Of a stretch of 50,281 nt of DNA, positions 35,778 to 46,301 are shown in pieces. Positions within the stretch are counted from its first letter, which is position 1. Every line of letters begins with the position of its first letter. The translations under genes and the position numbers were made by a program. Below the pieces are notes generated by a model. That model had not been told where the DNA came from, searched no databases, and was given only the letters and a program-made list of their open reading frames with translations. Source of the stretch: Mycobacteriaceae bacterium (GTDB lineage Bacteria > Pseudomonadota > Gammaproteobacteria > Burkholderiales > Burkholderiaceae_D); the NCBI GenBank assembly GCA_903970145.1, contig CAJCHO010000099.1:1-50281 (forward strand), given 5' to 3'.

Positions 35778-37138
35778 TGTCGCAGAAGGTCTACATCAAG
35801 ACGTTCGGCTGTCAGATGAACGAATACGATTCTGACAAGATGGCCGACATCCTGCACGCGACGCGCGGCATGGAGCGGGCAGACCGCCTCGAAGAGGCCG
35901 ACGTGATCCTGTTTAACACCTGTTCGGTGCGCGAGAAAGCGCAGGAGAAGGTGTTCTCCGATCTGGGTCGCGTACGCGAACTCAAGGACGCCAAACCCGG
36001 CCTCGTGATTGGCGTTGGCGGCTGCGTGGCAAGCCAGGAAGGCGCTGCAATCGTCAAGCGCGCCCCCTATGTCGATCTGGTCTTCGGACCCCAGACCCTG
36101 CACCGTTTGCCGCAGATGATCGAGCGGCGCCTGGCAACTGGCAAGGCCCAGGTCGACATCAGCTTTCCCGAGATCGAGAAATTCGATCACCTGCCTGCGC
36201 CACGGCGCAGCGGTCCCACCGCCTTTGTGTCGATCATGGAGGGGTGCTCGAAATACTGCAGCTTCTGCGTGGTTCCTTACACCCGCGGCGAAGAGGTATC
36301 AAGACGCCTCGACGATGTGCTGAGCGAAGTCGCGGGACTAGCGGAGCAGGGTGTTCGCGAAGTGACCCTTCTCGGGCAGAACGTCAACGCCTACCGGGCC
36401 GAGCTGGAAGACGGTGCGAGCGCCGACTTCGCACTCCTACTCGAGTATGTTGCCGAAATTCCCGGGATCGAGCGCATCCGCTTCACGACCTCGCATCCCA
36501 AGGAATTCAACCAGCGCCTGATCGATGCGTACGCCCGAATTCCGAAGATCGCCTCGCACCTGCATCTTCCGGTACAGTCGGGCTCGGATCGCATTCTCGC
36601 CGCCATGAAGCGCGGCTATCTGGTACTGGAATACAAATCGATTCTGCGCCGGCTGCGCGAAGTCCGACCCGATCTGTCGATCTCGACGGACATCATCGTC
36701 GGGTTTCCGGGCGAGAGCGATGCTGATTTTGAGGCGACCATGCGCCTGATCGAACACGCGCGGTTTGATGCCTCATTCTCCTTCATCTACAGCCCGCGTC
36801 CCGGCACGCCGGCTGCGAGCCTGACCGACGAAACCGCCCATGAGGTGAAGCTGGCGCGCTTAAAACGCGTGCAGGCCACGATCGAGGACAATGCCCAGCG
36901 CATCAGCCGGGCCATGCTCGGCTCGCGCCAGCGCGTTCTCGTTGAAGGCCCTTCTGCCAAGGACCCTCTCGAATTGCAGGGGCGCACCGAGAACAATCGC
37001 GTGGTCAATTTCGCCTTGGCCGGCGGCCACGCCGCGCTCATCGGGCAGATGCTGGAAGTGACCATCACCCAGGTCTATCCGCATTCGCTGCGCGGCGAGA
37101 TGGCCGCGCTGCACAGTGCAGCGCCCAGCTTCGACTAG
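35777..37138 (+). CDS. miaB: tRNA-2-methylthio-N6-dimethylallyladenosine synthase
   Basis: A radical-SAM methylthiotransferase that modifies A37 of tRNAs reading UNN codons. 453 residues from ATG 35777. The N-terminal UPF0004 domain has the three Cys of the auxiliary cluster ([32 protein letters not shown]). The SAM cluster is CSKYCSFC in [19 protein letters not shown], and a C-terminal TRAM domain ends near the final Ser. It starts the run miaB-phoH-ybeY-corC-lnt. Confidence 0.96.
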   Translation: MSQKVYIKTFGCQMNEYDSDKMADILHATRGMERADRLEEADVILFNTCSVREKAQEKVFSDLGRVRELKDAKPGLVIGVGGCVASQEGAAIVKRAPYVDLVFGPQTLHRLPQMIERRLATGKAQVDISFPEIEKFDHLPAPRRSGPTAFVSIMEGCSKYCSFCVVPYTRGEEVSRRLDDVLSEVAGLAEQGVREVTLLGQNVNAYRAELEDGASADFALLLEYVAEIPGIERIRFTTSHPKEFNQRLIDAYARIPKIASHLHLPVQSGSDRILAAMKRGYLVLEYKSILRRLREVRPDLSISTDIIVGFPGESDADFEATMRLIEHARFDASFSFIYSPRPGTPAASLTDETAHEVKLARLKRVQATIEDNAQRISRAMLGSRQRVLVEGPSAKDPLELQGRTENNRVVNFALAGGHAALIGQMLEVTITQVYPHSLRGEMAALHSAAPSFD

Positions 37139-37153
37139 GCAAAGCAGGCCTCA

Positions 37154-38143
37154 TTGCGCCAACCCTCCACCTTAAGCTCATCGCGTCTCGAGTACGTCGT
37201 TGACGCGGACAAGCATCGTCTGGCAAACCTGTGCGGTCCGCTCGACGAGAACCTGCGTCAGCTCGAGGCCGCCTATGAGGTGACCGTCACTCGGCGCGGC
37301 GCGTCCATCACTCTACGCGGCGTCGAGGCCGCTCCCGCCCACGATGCGCTGGCCCATCTGGCCGCCAAAGCTACCAAGCCGCTCTCGCTCGACGACGTGC
37401 AGCTGGCATTGGTCGAGCTGCGTCGCGCCGGCGGCGTTGCGCCCGCATCCACCGAGCATGAGGACGGCACCCCGATACTGCGCACGCGTCGCTCCGACCT
37501 GCACGGGCGCACCCCCAATCAGGTGGTTTACCTGCAGAACATCCTGTCGCACGACATCACCTTTGGCGTCGGACCTGCCGGCACCGGCAAGACCTACCTT
37601 GCGGTGGCATGCGCTGTCGACGCGCTCGAGCGCGATGCGGTCAAGCGCATCGTGCTCACGCGTCCGGCCGTCGAGGCCGGCGAACGACTGGGCTTTTTGC
37701 CGGGTGACCTCGCCCAGAAGGTCGATCCCTATCTGCGGCCGCTCTACGATGCCCTGTACGACCTGCTCGGATTTGACCGGGTTGCCAAGCTGTTCGAAAA
37801 GCAGGCGATCGAGATCGCCCCACTTGCCTATATGCGCGGCCGCACGCTCAATCATTCGTTCATCATCCTCGACGAGGCACAGAACACGACTCCCGAGCAG
37901 ATGAAGATGTTCCTCACCCGCATCGGTTTTGGGTCCAAGGCAGTCGTCACCGGCGACGTGACCCAGGTCGACCTGCCACGCGGCCACAAGAGCGGTCTGG
38001 TCGAGGCGCACCTGGTGCTGCGCGATGTACGCGGCATTGCCTCGACCCAGTTCACCAGCGCCGATGTCGTGCGCCATCCGCTGGTCGCCCGTATCGTCGA
38101 TGCGTATGAGAAGCACCAGGGAGCTGGTCGACGTAACCCATGA
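37154..38143 (+). CDS. PhoH-like ATPase (YbeZ family)
   Basis: A 329-residue cytoplasmic P-loop protein. After a KH-like N-terminal part (about 1-80) comes the PhoH domain with Walker A FGVGPAGTGKTYLAVA, TRPAVEAGERLGFLPGDL, and Walker B-like SFIILDEAQNTTPEQMKMF. The start is TTG at 37154, with AGCAGG upstream; no ATG is available near the expected N-terminus. It overlaps ybeY by 4 nt; YbeZ is thought to work with YbeY in RNA or ribosome processing. Confidence 0.93.
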   Translation: MRQPSTLSSSRLEYVVDADKHRLANLCGPLDENLRQLEAAYEVTVTRRGASITLRGVEAAPAHDALAHLAAKATKPLSLDDVQLALVELRRAGGVAPASTEHEDGTPILRTRRSDLHGRTPNQVVYLQNILSHDITFGVGPAGTGKTYLAVACAVDALERDAVKRIVLTRPAVEAGERLGFLPGDLAQKVDPYLRPLYDALYDLLGFDRVAKLFEKQAIEIAPLAYMRGRTLNHSFIILDEAQNTTPEQMKMFLTRIGFGSKAVVTGDVTQVDLPRGHKSGLVEAHLVLRDVRGIASTQFTSADVVRHPLVARIVDAYEKHQGAGRRNP

Positions 38144-38592
38144 GGCCCGGGCCACGCCTCGCGCTGGCGGTCCAGTACGCCAGTCGTCATGCCTGTCCGG
38201 CGCGTCCCCAGGTGCGCCGCTGGGTAGCCGCCGCGCTCGCCCTGGCCTGTCCTGATCGTGCGGCGCGCCTGGTCGTGCGATTCGTCGATTCAAGTGAAGC
38301 ACGAGCGCTTAATCGAAGTTTTCGCCAGCGCGACTACCCGACCAATGTCCTGACCTTCGACTATCCCGGTGAGGTCGCGATCTGCGCCGACATCGTCCTG
38401 TGCATGCCGGTCATGGCGCGCGAGGCGCGGGTGCAGTCCAAGTCGATCGGGCAACATACGGCCCACCTGATCGTGCACGGCGTACTGCATGCCTGCGGCC
38501 ACGATCACGAGAAAGCGCGCGACGCACAGCGCATGGAGGAGCTCGAGCGGCGCGTGCTTGAGCGCTTTCGGATCCCCGACCCCTATGCTTAA
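38140..38592 (+). CDS. ybeY: Endoribonuclease YbeY
   Basis: A zinc-dependent RNase for 16S rRNA 3' maturation and ribosome quality control, 150 residues. The signature is complete: FRQRDYPTNVLTFDY and the H-x3-H-x5-H zinc motif in HLIVHGVLHACGHDHEKARD. It starts inside the end of the PhoH-like gene (4-nt overlap). The alternative strand frames here are shadows. Confidence 0.95.
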   Translation: MRPGPRLALAVQYASRHACPARPQVRRWVAAALALACPDRAARLVVRFVDSSEARALNRSFRQRDYPTNVLTFDYPGEVAICADIVLCMPVMAREARVQSKSIGQHTAHLIVHGVLHACGHDHEKARDAQRMEELERRVLERFRIPDPYA

Positions 38593-38684
38593 GGTGCGCC
38601 AGCACACACACTGTCACGGCGCGGTCATGCTTGCCCGTGCCAAATTCGTGTATTCTGACCTCCCGCAGTACTTCTCCCGCTTGC

Positions 38685-39551
38685 ATGGTTGATCCCGACC
38701 CCGACCCTGAGCACAGGACGCATCACCCCTCCTTGCTCGAGCGACTCACCGCGCTGCTCATGCGCGAGCCCGAAGATCGCGAGCAGCTGCTTCAGATGCT
38801 GCACCAGGCGCATGACCGCAACCTGCTCGATGCCGATGCCCTCTCGATGATCGAGGGGGTGATGCAGGTTTCGCAACTCTCGGCACGGGAAATAATGGTG
38901 CCGCGCTCGCAGATGGATGTGATCGACATCGACGAGCCACCGGACAAGTTCATCCCCTTCGTCATCGAAACGGCGCACTCGCGCTTTCCGGTGATCGAGG
39001 GAGACCGTGACCACGTGATCGGCATCCTGCTCGCCAAGGATCTGCTGCGCCACTATCACGATCAGGACTTCGACGTGCGCGACATGCTGCGTCCGGCAGT
39101 GTTCATTCCCGAATCCAAGCGCCTGAATGTGCTGTTGCGCGATTTTCGCGCAGCGCGCAACCATATCGCGATCGTGGTCGATGAGTATGGTGGGGTAGCG
39201 GGCCTCGTGACGATTGAAGACGTCCTCGAGCAGATCGTAGGTGACATCGAGGATGAGCACGATTCCGAGGATGAAGAAGACAACATCACCACGGCCAGGG
39301 ATGGCCGCTATCGCGTGCGCGCGCTCACCGAACTCGAGCAGTTCAATGAATTCTTCAAGAGCCGCCTTGAGGACCCCGACGTCGATACTATCGGCGGCTT
39401 CGTGACGGATTTTCTGGGTCGCGTGCCACGTCGTGGTGAAGTGATCCTGATCGACAAGCTGCGCTTTGAGGTGTTGCGCGCCGACGCCCGCCAGGTTCAT
39501 GTCCTGATGGTCGGCACCAACCTCGCTGTCAGCGGCAACGGTCAAGAGTAG
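38685..39551 (+). CDS. corC: CorC/HlyC-family CBS-domain protein
   Basis: A 288-residue protein from ATG 38685. Two CBS domains follow (SAREIMVPRSQMDVIDIDEP; then RDMLRPAVFIPESKRLNVLL with VDEYGGVAGLVTIEDVLEQI), and a C-terminal CorC_HlyC domain with TIGGFVTDFLGRVPRRGE. No membrane segment is present, unlike CNNM-type transporters. It was once linked to magnesium and cobalt efflux; the exact role is unsettled. It lies directly before lnt, a widespread pairing. Confidence 0.93.
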   Translation: MVDPDPDPEHRTHHPSLLERLTALLMREPEDREQLLQMLHQAHDRNLLDADALSMIEGVMQVSQLSAREIMVPRSQMDVIDIDEPPDKFIPFVIETAHSRFPVIEGDRDHVIGILLAKDLLRHYHDQDFDVRDMLRPAVFIPESKRLNVLLRDFRAARNHIAIVVDEYGGVAGLVTIEDVLEQIVGDIEDEHDSEDEEDNITTARDGRYRVRALTELEQFNEFFKSRLEDPDVDTIGGFVTDFLGRVPRRGEVILIDKLRFEVLRADARQVHVLMVGTNLAVSGNGQE

Positions 39552-39555
39552 CCGC

Positions 39556-41085
39556 TTGATCGAAGTACGCCTGCCGTCGCGCGTTCCCTTGCGCTTTATC
39601 GTCGCGCTGTGCCTGGGCGTGGTGCACGCGCTTGCCTTCCTCGATGACTCGGCCTGGCCGATCCAGATCCTCGCCCAGGCCGCCCTGTTCGCCGCGGCAT
39701 TGCGCAGTGGCTCTGCCCTGTCGGCCGCCCGTCTGGGCTTCGGATTTGGTCTGGGCTGGTTCATGACCGGCATATCCTGGGTCTACGTGAGCATGCACAA
39801 CTACGGCAAGCTCGCGGCACCGCTCGCTGCAGCCGCGACCCTCCTTTTTAGCGCCTACCTGGCACTGTTTCCGGCACTCGCGCTCTGGGTAGCAGGACGC
39901 TGTGCGCGGGCCGCCTCGACGCCGCTCTACTTTCTGCTAGCGCTGATCCCGGCCTGGACGCTCGGTGAGATGGCGCGCGGCGTGCTCTTGACCGGCTTTC
40001 CCTGGCTCGCCAGCGGCTACGCGCACGTCGACTCCCCTCTGGCCGGCTTCGTGCCACTCGCCGGGGTCTACGGGGCCTGCTTCGTTTCGGCCCTCCTCTC
40101 AGCCGTGCTGGCGGCGCTCGGGCAGAGCGCCATCGTCGGCTGGTCGCGGCGCCTTACTGCACTCCTGATCGCCGCTGGCCTAGTTGCCGCAGGCGCCGCA
40201 CTACGGACGCTCGATTGGTCGCAGGCCTCGGGGGCACCTCTACACGTCCGCCTGATGCAGGGCAATGTTGCCCAGGACATGAAGTTCGACCCGCATCACC
40301 TGAAAGCGACCATCGACTCCTACCTGCAGATGGTCGAGGCACAGAGCGCCGACCTGATCGTGCTGCCAGAGACGGCGCTACCCCTGTTTCTCTCGGATGC
40401 GCCCCCGGAACTCATTGCGCGCCTGCATCAGGACGCGGATCGGCTCAAAGCCGCGATTGCCGTCGGGGTACCGATCGCCGACAGCCAGACGGTCTACACC
40501 AATAGCATCATCGTCTTTTTGCCTGGTGACGATCTGGGACTGATGCGCTATGACAAGGCTCATCTGGTTCCCTTTGGCGAATTCGTACCCCTTGGCTTTC
40601 ATTGGTTCGTGCGCGCCCTGAACATTCCTCTGGGCGACTTTACCGCTGGCTCCGCCGAGCAGCGTGCGTTGCCGATCGCCGGCCAGCGCATCGCTTTTAA
40701 CATCTGCTACGAGGATCTGTTCGGCGAAGACCTGCGCGGTGCGGCACGCAACGCGACGATTCTTGTCAATGCCAGCAATGTCGCCTGGTTTGGCGATTCG
40801 ATGGCGCTGCCGCAACACCTCGACATCTCGCGCGTGCGGGCCATCGAGATGGCGCGCCCCATGCTGCGGGCCACCAATACCGGAATGACCGCCGTGATCG
40901 ACGCACACGGACGGGTGCAAGCAGTACTCAAACCCCTGACCGCTGGCGTACTGGACGCATCGGTGACCCCGATGAAGGGCGATACGCCCTACCTCATCTG
41001 GGGCAATGCGCCGATCGCACTTGTCAGCCTGGCCATGCTCGCGATCATTGCCCTGGCGGCGCGCAGACCGGCGCGAGCTTCCTAG
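39556..41085 (+). CDS. lnt: Apolipoprotein N-acyltransferase
   Basis: Adds the third acyl chain to the N-terminal Cys of lipoproteins in the inner membrane. 509 residues, starting at TTG 39556, 4 nt after corC; no ATG fits the N-terminus. About seven hydrophobic helices fill residues 10-215. The nitrilase-like domain has the catalytic triad: Glu in VLPETALPLF, Lys in YDKAHLVPFGEFVP, and Cys in FNICYEDLFGE. A last helix is near the C-terminus. Confidence 0.95.
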   Translation: MIEVRLPSRVPLRFIVALCLGVVHALAFLDDSAWPIQILAQAALFAAALRSGSALSAARLGFGFGLGWFMTGISWVYVSMHNYGKLAAPLAAAATLLFSAYLALFPALALWVAGRCARAASTPLYFLLALIPAWTLGEMARGVLLTGFPWLASGYAHVDSPLAGFVPLAGVYGACFVSALLSAVLAALGQSAIVGWSRRLTALLIAAGLVAAGAALRTLDWSQASGAPLHVRLMQGNVAQDMKFDPHHLKATIDSYLQMVEAQSADLIVLPETALPLFLSDAPPELIARLHQDADRLKAAIAVGVPIADSQTVYTNSIIVFLPGDDLGLMRYDKAHLVPFGEFVPLGFHWFVRALNIPLGDFTAGSAEQRALPIAGQRIAFNICYEDLFGEDLRGAARNATILVNASNVAWFGDSMALPQHLDISRVRAIEMARPMLRATNTGMTAVIDAHGRVQAVLKPLTAGVLDASVTPMKGDTPYLIWGNAPIALVSLAMLAIIALAARRPARAS

Positions 41086-41147
41086 AAAGCCCGGAGAACC
41101 GGCTAAAATGCCCGGTTTGCGCCCATGGCATCCGGTAGAACCAGAAC

Positions 41148-42077
41148 ATGATCAGTTTCCAGGACACGATCCTCACCCTGCAGCACTACTGGGGTCAGCA
41201 GGGCTGCGCGCTCTTGCAGCCGATCGACATGGAGGTTGGCGCCGGCACCTCTCACACGGCAACCTTCCTGCGCTCACTGGGTCCCGAACCCTGGCGGGCT
41301 GCCTACGTGCAACCTTCGCGCCGTCCCAAGGACGCGCGCTACGGCGAGAATCCCAATCGCCTGCATCAGCACCATCAGTATCAGGTCGTGCTCAAGCCGT
41401 CCCCGGAGAACATCGTCGAACTATATATAGGTTCGCTGCGCGCGCTCGGGATCGACACACTCGAAAACGACGTGCGTTTTGTCGAGGACAACTGGGAGAA
41501 CCCGTCACTGGGTGCCAAGGGCTTTGGCTGGGAGGTCTGGCTAAACGGGATGGAAGTAACCCAGTTCACCTACTTTCAGCAGGTTGGCGGCCTCGAGTGC
41601 AAGCCCGTGACCGGAGAGATTACCTACGGGCTCGAGCGCCTCGCGATGGCGTTGCAGAATGTCGACAACGTCTTTGATCTGGCCTATACGCGCTGGAGTG
41701 ACGGCGCTGCCGAGCGCACGCTTACCTACGGGGATGTCTTCCACCAGAACGAGGTCGAGGAATCGGTATTCAATTTCGAGCAGAGCAATGCGCCGCTGCT
41801 ACTGCGATCGTTTGGCGAGTTTGAGAGCGAGGCCAAGCGCCTCATGGAGTCGAACCTCGCCTTACCCGCCTATGAAATGGTCCTAAAGGCCAACCATGCC
41901 TTCAATCTGCTCGATGCGCGCGGTGCGATCTCGGTTACCGAGCGCGCCGGCTATATGGGACGAATCCGCAATCTGGCGCGCTCGGTAGCACAGAGCTACT
42001 ACGATTCGCGCGAGCGCCTGGGCTTCCCGATGTGCGGCACGACGCACACTGGCTCTGACCGGGACGCTGCATCATGA
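41148..42077 (+). CDS. glyQ: Glycyl-tRNA synthetase alpha subunit
   Basis: The catalytic class-II alpha subunit of the alpha2-beta2 GlyRS, 309 residues. It starts [20 protein letters not shown] and has [48 protein letters not shown] and the motif-3 region [20 protein letters not shown]. glyS begins in its last codons (4-nt overlap), which should give equal subunit synthesis. Confidence 0.98.
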   Translation: MISFQDTILTLQHYWGQQGCALLQPIDMEVGAGTSHTATFLRSLGPEPWRAAYVQPSRRPKDARYGENPNRLHQHHQYQVVLKPSPENIVELYIGSLRALGIDTLENDVRFVEDNWENPSLGAKGFGWEVWLNGMEVTQFTYFQQVGGLECKPVTGEITYGLERLAMALQNVDNVFDLAYTRWSDGAAERTLTYGDVFHQNEVEESVFNFEQSNAPLLLRSFGEFESEAKRLMESNLALPAYEMVLKANHAFNLLDARGAISVTERAGYMGRIRNLARSVAQSYYDSRERLGFPMCGTTHTGSDRDAAS

Positions 42078-44194
42078 ATCACGACAGCTTGCTCATCGAG
42101 CTGCGCACCGAGGAGCTGCCACCGCACGCGCTCCTGAATATGGCAACTTCTCTTGCCGGTTTTGTGACGGCTGCGCTGCGGGAGCTTGACTTCCTCGCGG
42201 CCGACAGCGTTTCGGTGCACTTTGCGACACCAAGACGCCTCGCCCTCGCAATTGGCACTGTCGCCGAGCGTTCGCCCGATCGCCCGATGCGCGAGAAACT
42301 CGTCCCGGTTTCGATCGGGCGTGACGCCACAGGGGCGATGAGTCCCGCCCTGCGCAAAAAGCTCGCGGGCATGAATCTGGCCGAGCTGGAGCTCTCGGAT
42401 CTCGAGGTCGCGGGCGAAGGCAAGAGCGAGTCCTTCTATTACAGCCACGTGGCGCCGGGCCGAATCCTGTCGGCAGTCCTTCAGGAAGTCCTGCCGCAGG
42501 CGATCGACAAGCTCGCCGGCGACAAATTCATGAATTACCAGTTGCGCGACGGCAGCACGGTGCGCTTTGTCAGGCCGGCACGGGGGCTGATCGCCTTGCA
42601 TGGGACCAGGCCGCTGGCGCTCACTCTGCTCGGCCTTGCCGCCAATCGCAGCACCGAAGGTCATCGCTTTCTGTCTCAAGGGACAATCGAGATCGGCCAT
42701 GCGCAGGACTACGCGCGCACGCTCCATGAACGCGGCAAAGTCATCGTCAGCTTTGAGGAGCGGCGCGCCGCCATCCTGGAGGGCCTCTTACGCAAGGCGG
42801 GGCAGGAGCAACTCCTCGCTCCGGCGCAGCTGCTCGATGAAGTGACTGCACTGGTCGAGTGGCCCGTAGTCTACGAAGCCCGGTTCGACGAGCAATTTCT
42901 CGAGGTACCCCAGGAGTGCCTGATCCTGACCATGCAGCAGAATCAGCGCTACTTCGCCCTGACCAACGAGAGTGCCCGCATCATCAACCGCTTTCTGCTG
43001 GTCTCGAATATCGAAACCGCAACTCCACAATCGATCATCACCGGCAACGAGCGGGTGCTTCGGGCCCGTCTGGCCGATGCCAAATTCTTTTTTGATCAGG
43101 ATCGCAAGCGCACGCTCGAATCCCGCCTGCCGGCCCTGGCAAATGTGGTCTACCACAATCGCCTGGGCAGTCAGGCAGACCGGGTGGCACGCATCGAGGC
43201 GATTGCGGCGAAGCTCGCCGACCGGCTGGCATTGGATACTGGACTTGCACGCCGCGCTGCGCAGCTCGCCAAGGCGGACCTGGTGACCGACATGGTGGGC
43301 GAATTCCCCGAGCTGCAGGGCATCATGGGTCAGTACTATGCGCGTCATGATGGCGAAGCCAGCGCGGTCGCGGTGGCAATCGAAGAGCATTATCGTCCGC
43401 GCTTTGCCGGCGACAGCCTGCCGGCATCGGCTCTGGGTGCCTGTCTCGCGCTGGCCGACAAGGTCGAGGCTCTCTATGGCCTGTTTGCGACGGGCAATGC
43501 GCCCACAGGCGACAAGGATCCCTATGGCCTGCGGCGCCAGTCGGTGGGCCTGTTGCGCATTCTGATGCATAGCAGCGCGACGAGCGTCCCGCTTGCCGAG
43601 CTCATTGCCACTGCCAAGACAGCCTTTACTAGCCAGGGGCATCTACGCACTGCCAAGGACCTTATCGATCCTGGCGAGCAACTCCTTGCCTTCATCTACG
43701 AGCGCCTGCGCAGTCTCTTGCGTGAAAACGGCTACAGCGCTGACGAAATCGAAGCGCTTGTCAGCCTCGCGCCGCAAGAGCTTGATCGGGTTACGCCGCA
43801 ACTGGCGGCAGTGCGAGCCTTCGCGGCACTTCCCGAAGCGCAGAGCCTGGCCGCCGCGAATAAGCGCATCGCCAACATATTGCGAAAAAACGAGGTTCAG
43901 GCCGGCGGCGTCTACAATCGCACGCTGCTCGTCGAGCCCGCCGAGAAGGCGCTCGCCGCGGCGCTGGAAGCCGTCCTGCCACAGGCCCGGCAGCATTTTG
44001 CGGCCGGCGACTTTACCGCCATGCTGCTGTGCCTCGCTACCCTGCGTGACCCGGTCGACAGTTTTTTCACCGATGTCATGGTCATGACCGACAACGAAGG
44101 CCTGCGCGCCAATCGCATTGCCCTGCTGCGGCAGTTGTATGGCCTCATGAACCAGTTTGCCGATCTCTCCAAGCTTGCCGGACGCGAATCATGA
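42074..44194 (+). CDS. glyS: Glycyl-tRNA synthetase beta subunit
   Basis: The tRNA-binding beta subunit, 706 residues, full length. It begins with [19 protein letters not shown], and has the conserved [29 protein letters not shown], an HD-like domain (about 395-470), [18 protein letters not shown] and a C-terminal anticodon-binding helical domain. gmhB starts within its last codons (4-nt overlap). Confidence 0.98.
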   Translation: MNHDSLLIELRTEELPPHALLNMATSLAGFVTAALRELDFLAADSVSVHFATPRRLALAIGTVAERSPDRPMREKLVPVSIGRDATGAMSPALRKKLAGMNLAELELSDLEVAGEGKSESFYYSHVAPGRILSAVLQEVLPQAIDKLAGDKFMNYQLRDGSTVRFVRPARGLIALHGTRPLALTLLGLAANRSTEGHRFLSQGTIEIGHAQDYARTLHERGKVIVSFEERRAAILEGLLRKAGQEQLLAPAQLLDEVTALVEWPVVYEARFDEQFLEVPQECLILTMQQNQRYFALTNESARIINRFLLVSNIETATPQSIITGNERVLRARLADAKFFFDQDRKRTLESRLPALANVVYHNRLGSQADRVARIEAIAAKLADRLALDTGLARRAAQLAKADLVTDMVGEFPELQGIMGQYYARHDGEASAVAVAIEEHYRPRFAGDSLPASALGACLALADKVEALYGLFATGNAPTGDKDPYGLRRQSVGLLRILMHSSATSVPLAELIATAKTAFTSQGHLRTAKDLIDPGEQLLAFIYERLRSLLRENGYSADEIEALVSLAPQELDRVTPQLAAVRAFAALPEAQSLAAANKRIANILRKNEVQAGGVYNRTLLVEPAEKALAAALEAVLPQARQHFAAGDFTAMLLCLATLRDPVDSFFTDVMVMTDNEGLRANRIALLRQLYGLMNQFADLSKLAGRES

Positions 44195-44739
44195 AGCTCG
44201 TGATCCTCGATCGCGACGGTGTGATCAATGAAGACAGCGAGAGCTACATCAAGTCGCCCGATGAATGGCACCCGATTCCGGGTAGCCTTGAGGCGATCTC
44301 CAACCTGAATCAGCATGGCTTTCGGGTCATCGTCGCCACCAATCAGTCGGGGGTCGGGCGCGGCCTGTTCGAGATGAGTGCCTTGAACGAGATCCACGCG
44401 CGCATGCATCGTGCGGTCGCGTCCGTAGGTGGCAAGATCGACGCGGTTTTCTTCTGTCCGCACACGCCGGAAGATAATTGCCCGTGCCGCAAACCCAAAC
44501 CGGGCATGTTCGATGAGATCAGCGCGCGCTTTGGTATCGATCTGTCCGCCGTTCCCACCATCGGCGACACACGGCGCGACCTGGAAGCCGGGCAGGCAGC
44601 CGGCTGCTCGTTAATGCTGGTGCGCACCGGCAAGGGCCGGCGCACCATCGAGGCTGGCGCACTACCCAGTGGAACCGTGGTTTTTGATGACCTCGCCCAC
44701 GCTGCCACGGCGATCGTCGCTGCCGTCGGAGGGAACTGA
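44191..44739 (+). CDS. gmhB: D-glycero-beta-D-manno-heptose 1,7-bisphosphate 7-phosphatase
   Basis: A HAD phosphatase on the ADP-heptose pathway that feeds LPS inner-core synthesis; 182 residues. HAD motif I is ILDRDGVINEDS, motif II VIVATNQSGVGRG, and motif IV TIGDTRRDLEAG. The zinc loop FFCPHTPEDNCPCRKPKPGM is typical of GmhB. Its product path ends in the donor used by WaaF, also in this window. Cotranscribed with glyS and plsC. Confidence 0.95.
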   Translation: MKLVILDRDGVINEDSESYIKSPDEWHPIPGSLEAISNLNQHGFRVIVATNQSGVGRGLFEMSALNEIHARMHRAVASVGGKIDAVFFCPHTPEDNCPCRKPKPGMFDEISARFGIDLSAVPTIGDTRRDLEAGQAAGCSLMLVRTGKGRRTIEAGALPSGTVVFDDLAHAATAIVAAVGGN

Positions 44740-45480
44740 ATGTTTTTCTTGTGGCTGCGCTCGTTTCTCTACGGCCTCGTACAAGTCATCACGGTTGTTC
44801 CCTACGGCTTGTTTTGCGTGGCGATCTTCCCCCTCCCACGCAAACTGCGTTATCGCATCACGGTCGCCTGGCCGCGCATGATCATAGTCATGGGGCGCCT
44901 CATTTGCGGCATGCGCTACCAGTTTGTCGGCTGGGAAAACCTGCCCGACGGGCCGTGCGTGCTGCTGCCCAAGCATCAATCGGCCTGGGAGACGCTGCTT
45001 TTTGCCGGGTACATGCCGCGCGAGCTGTGCTTTGTCTACAAGCGCGAGTTGAACTGGCTACCGCTTTTCGGCTGGGCGCTGGCGCGTCTGGACATGATCA
45101 GCATCGACCGTTCCAAGCGGGCCGAAGCTTTTGAGCAGGTCGCCACGCAAGGTGCTCGCAAGATGGCCGAAGGGCGCTGGATGATCATGTTCCCCGAAGG
45201 TACGCGCACGGCGGTAGGCAAGAAAGGTCAATACAAGAGCGGGGGCACACGTCTGGCCAAACGCATGAACGTGCCCGTGGTGCCGATCGCGTTGAACGCC
45301 GGCGAATGCTGGCCGCGCAATAGCTTCATCAAGCGGCCCGGACTTATCACCGTCTCGATCGGCAAGCCGATTTCCCCCGACGGCCAGTCCCCCGAGGCGC
45401 TCATGGCCAAGGTAGAATCATGGATCGAAGCGGAAATGCGGCGCATCAGCCCGCATGTCTATGCCCAAGAGAACACCTGA
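44740..45480 (+). CDS. plsC: 1-acyl-sn-glycerol-3-phosphate acyltransferase (PlsC family)
   Basis: Makes phosphatidic acid by acylating lysophosphatidic acid at the inner membrane; 246 residues. A hydrophobic N-terminus (about 5-32) precedes the PlsC domain: motif I is KHQSAWE, that is His-x4-Glu in place of the usual His-x4-Asp, motif III MFPEGTRT, and VVPIALNAGECWP. The Glu variant appears to be a subfamily feature. It begins 1 nt after the gmhB stop. Confidence 0.9.
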   Translation: MFFLWLRSFLYGLVQVITVVPYGLFCVAIFPLPRKLRYRITVAWPRMIIVMGRLICGMRYQFVGWENLPDGPCVLLPKHQSAWETLLFAGYMPRELCFVYKRELNWLPLFGWALARLDMISIDRSKRAEAFEQVATQGARKMAEGRWMIMFPEGTRTAVGKKGQYKSGGTRLAKRMNVPVVPIALNAGECWPRNSFIKRPGLITVSIGKPISPDGQSPEALMAKVESWIEAEMRRISPHVYAQENT

Positions 45481-46291
45481 ACGACCGAATTCCCCCGCAT
45501 CGCTCGCCTTGCAGCTCGAGCTACCCCTGTTTCACACTGAAGAGCCGGTTCCCGAGAAGGCCGACGGGCGGCGGCGCCGGATCCAGCTGGCCGGTCATGT
45601 CCTCGAATACACCCTGCGCCGCGGACGGCGTCGCACTATCGGCTTTTGTGTCGATGATCGCGGCCTGACGGTGTCCGCGCCGCGCTGGGTGGGACTGGCG
45701 CAAATCGACGAAGCCATCCTCGAGAAAGCCCGCTGGATCACGACCCGATTGGGCGAGATGGGCGAGCGCCGGCGTGCGGTTCCGCGAGTACGCTGGGAGC
45801 ACGGCGGCATGCTCCCCTACCTCGGCCAGACCCTGACCATTGAGCTCGCTGGCGCGGCTGGTCGGCAGGAATCGGTACGACTGGATCTGGAACGCCATCG
45901 TCTTTGCGTATCGCTGCCGCCCCAGGCCGACAGCCAGCAGATCAGGGATCGCGTGCAGGGCTGGCTGCAGTCGGAGGCGCGACGTATCTTTAGCGAGCGT
46001 CTGGACGAATTCGCGCCGCGCCTCGAGGTCAAATATCGGGCCCTGCGCCTGTCCGCAGCGCGCACCCGTTGGGGCAGCTGCAGCGCCGAGGGCAAGATCC
46101 TCCTGAACTGGCGCCTGATTCACTTCCCGATGTCCTCGATCGACTATGTCGTCGCTCATGAACTCGCGCACCTGCGCGAGATGAATCACGGGCCACGCTT
46201 TTGGGAGACGGTCGGCAGGGTATTGCCGGGATTCGAGCAGGCGCGCGCACAGCTTAACGACCCACCGCCCGAGCTGCTGCCGCTTCTCTGA
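45455..46291 (+). CDS. YgjP-type (DUF45) metallohydrolase
   Basis: A 278-residue soluble protein. Residues about 40-270 form the YgjP/DUF45 domain: RTIGFCVDDRGLTVSAPRWV, SAARTRWGSCSAEGKILLNW, and the zinc motif VVAHELAHLREMNHGPRFW (HExxH with a third His). YgjP-like proteins resemble SprT-type proteases and have also been reported as nucleotide pyrophosphatases; the role here is unknown. The ATG at 45455 overlaps plsC by 26 nt; a second ATG at 45461 is also possible. Confidence 0.88.
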   Translation: MSMPKRTPERPNSPASLALQLELPLFHTEEPVPEKADGRRRRIQLAGHVLEYTLRRGRRRTIGFCVDDRGLTVSAPRWVGLAQIDEAILEKARWITTRLGEMGERRRAVPRVRWEHGGMLPYLGQTLTIELAGAAGRQESVRLDLERHRLCVSLPPQADSQQIRDRVQGWLQSEARRIFSERLDEFAPRLEVKYRALRLSAARTRWGSCSAEGKILLNWRLIHFPMSSIDYVVAHELAHLREMNHGPRFWETVGRVLPGFEQARAQLNDPPPELLPLL

Positions 46292-46301
46292 CCGAGCCGC
46301 C

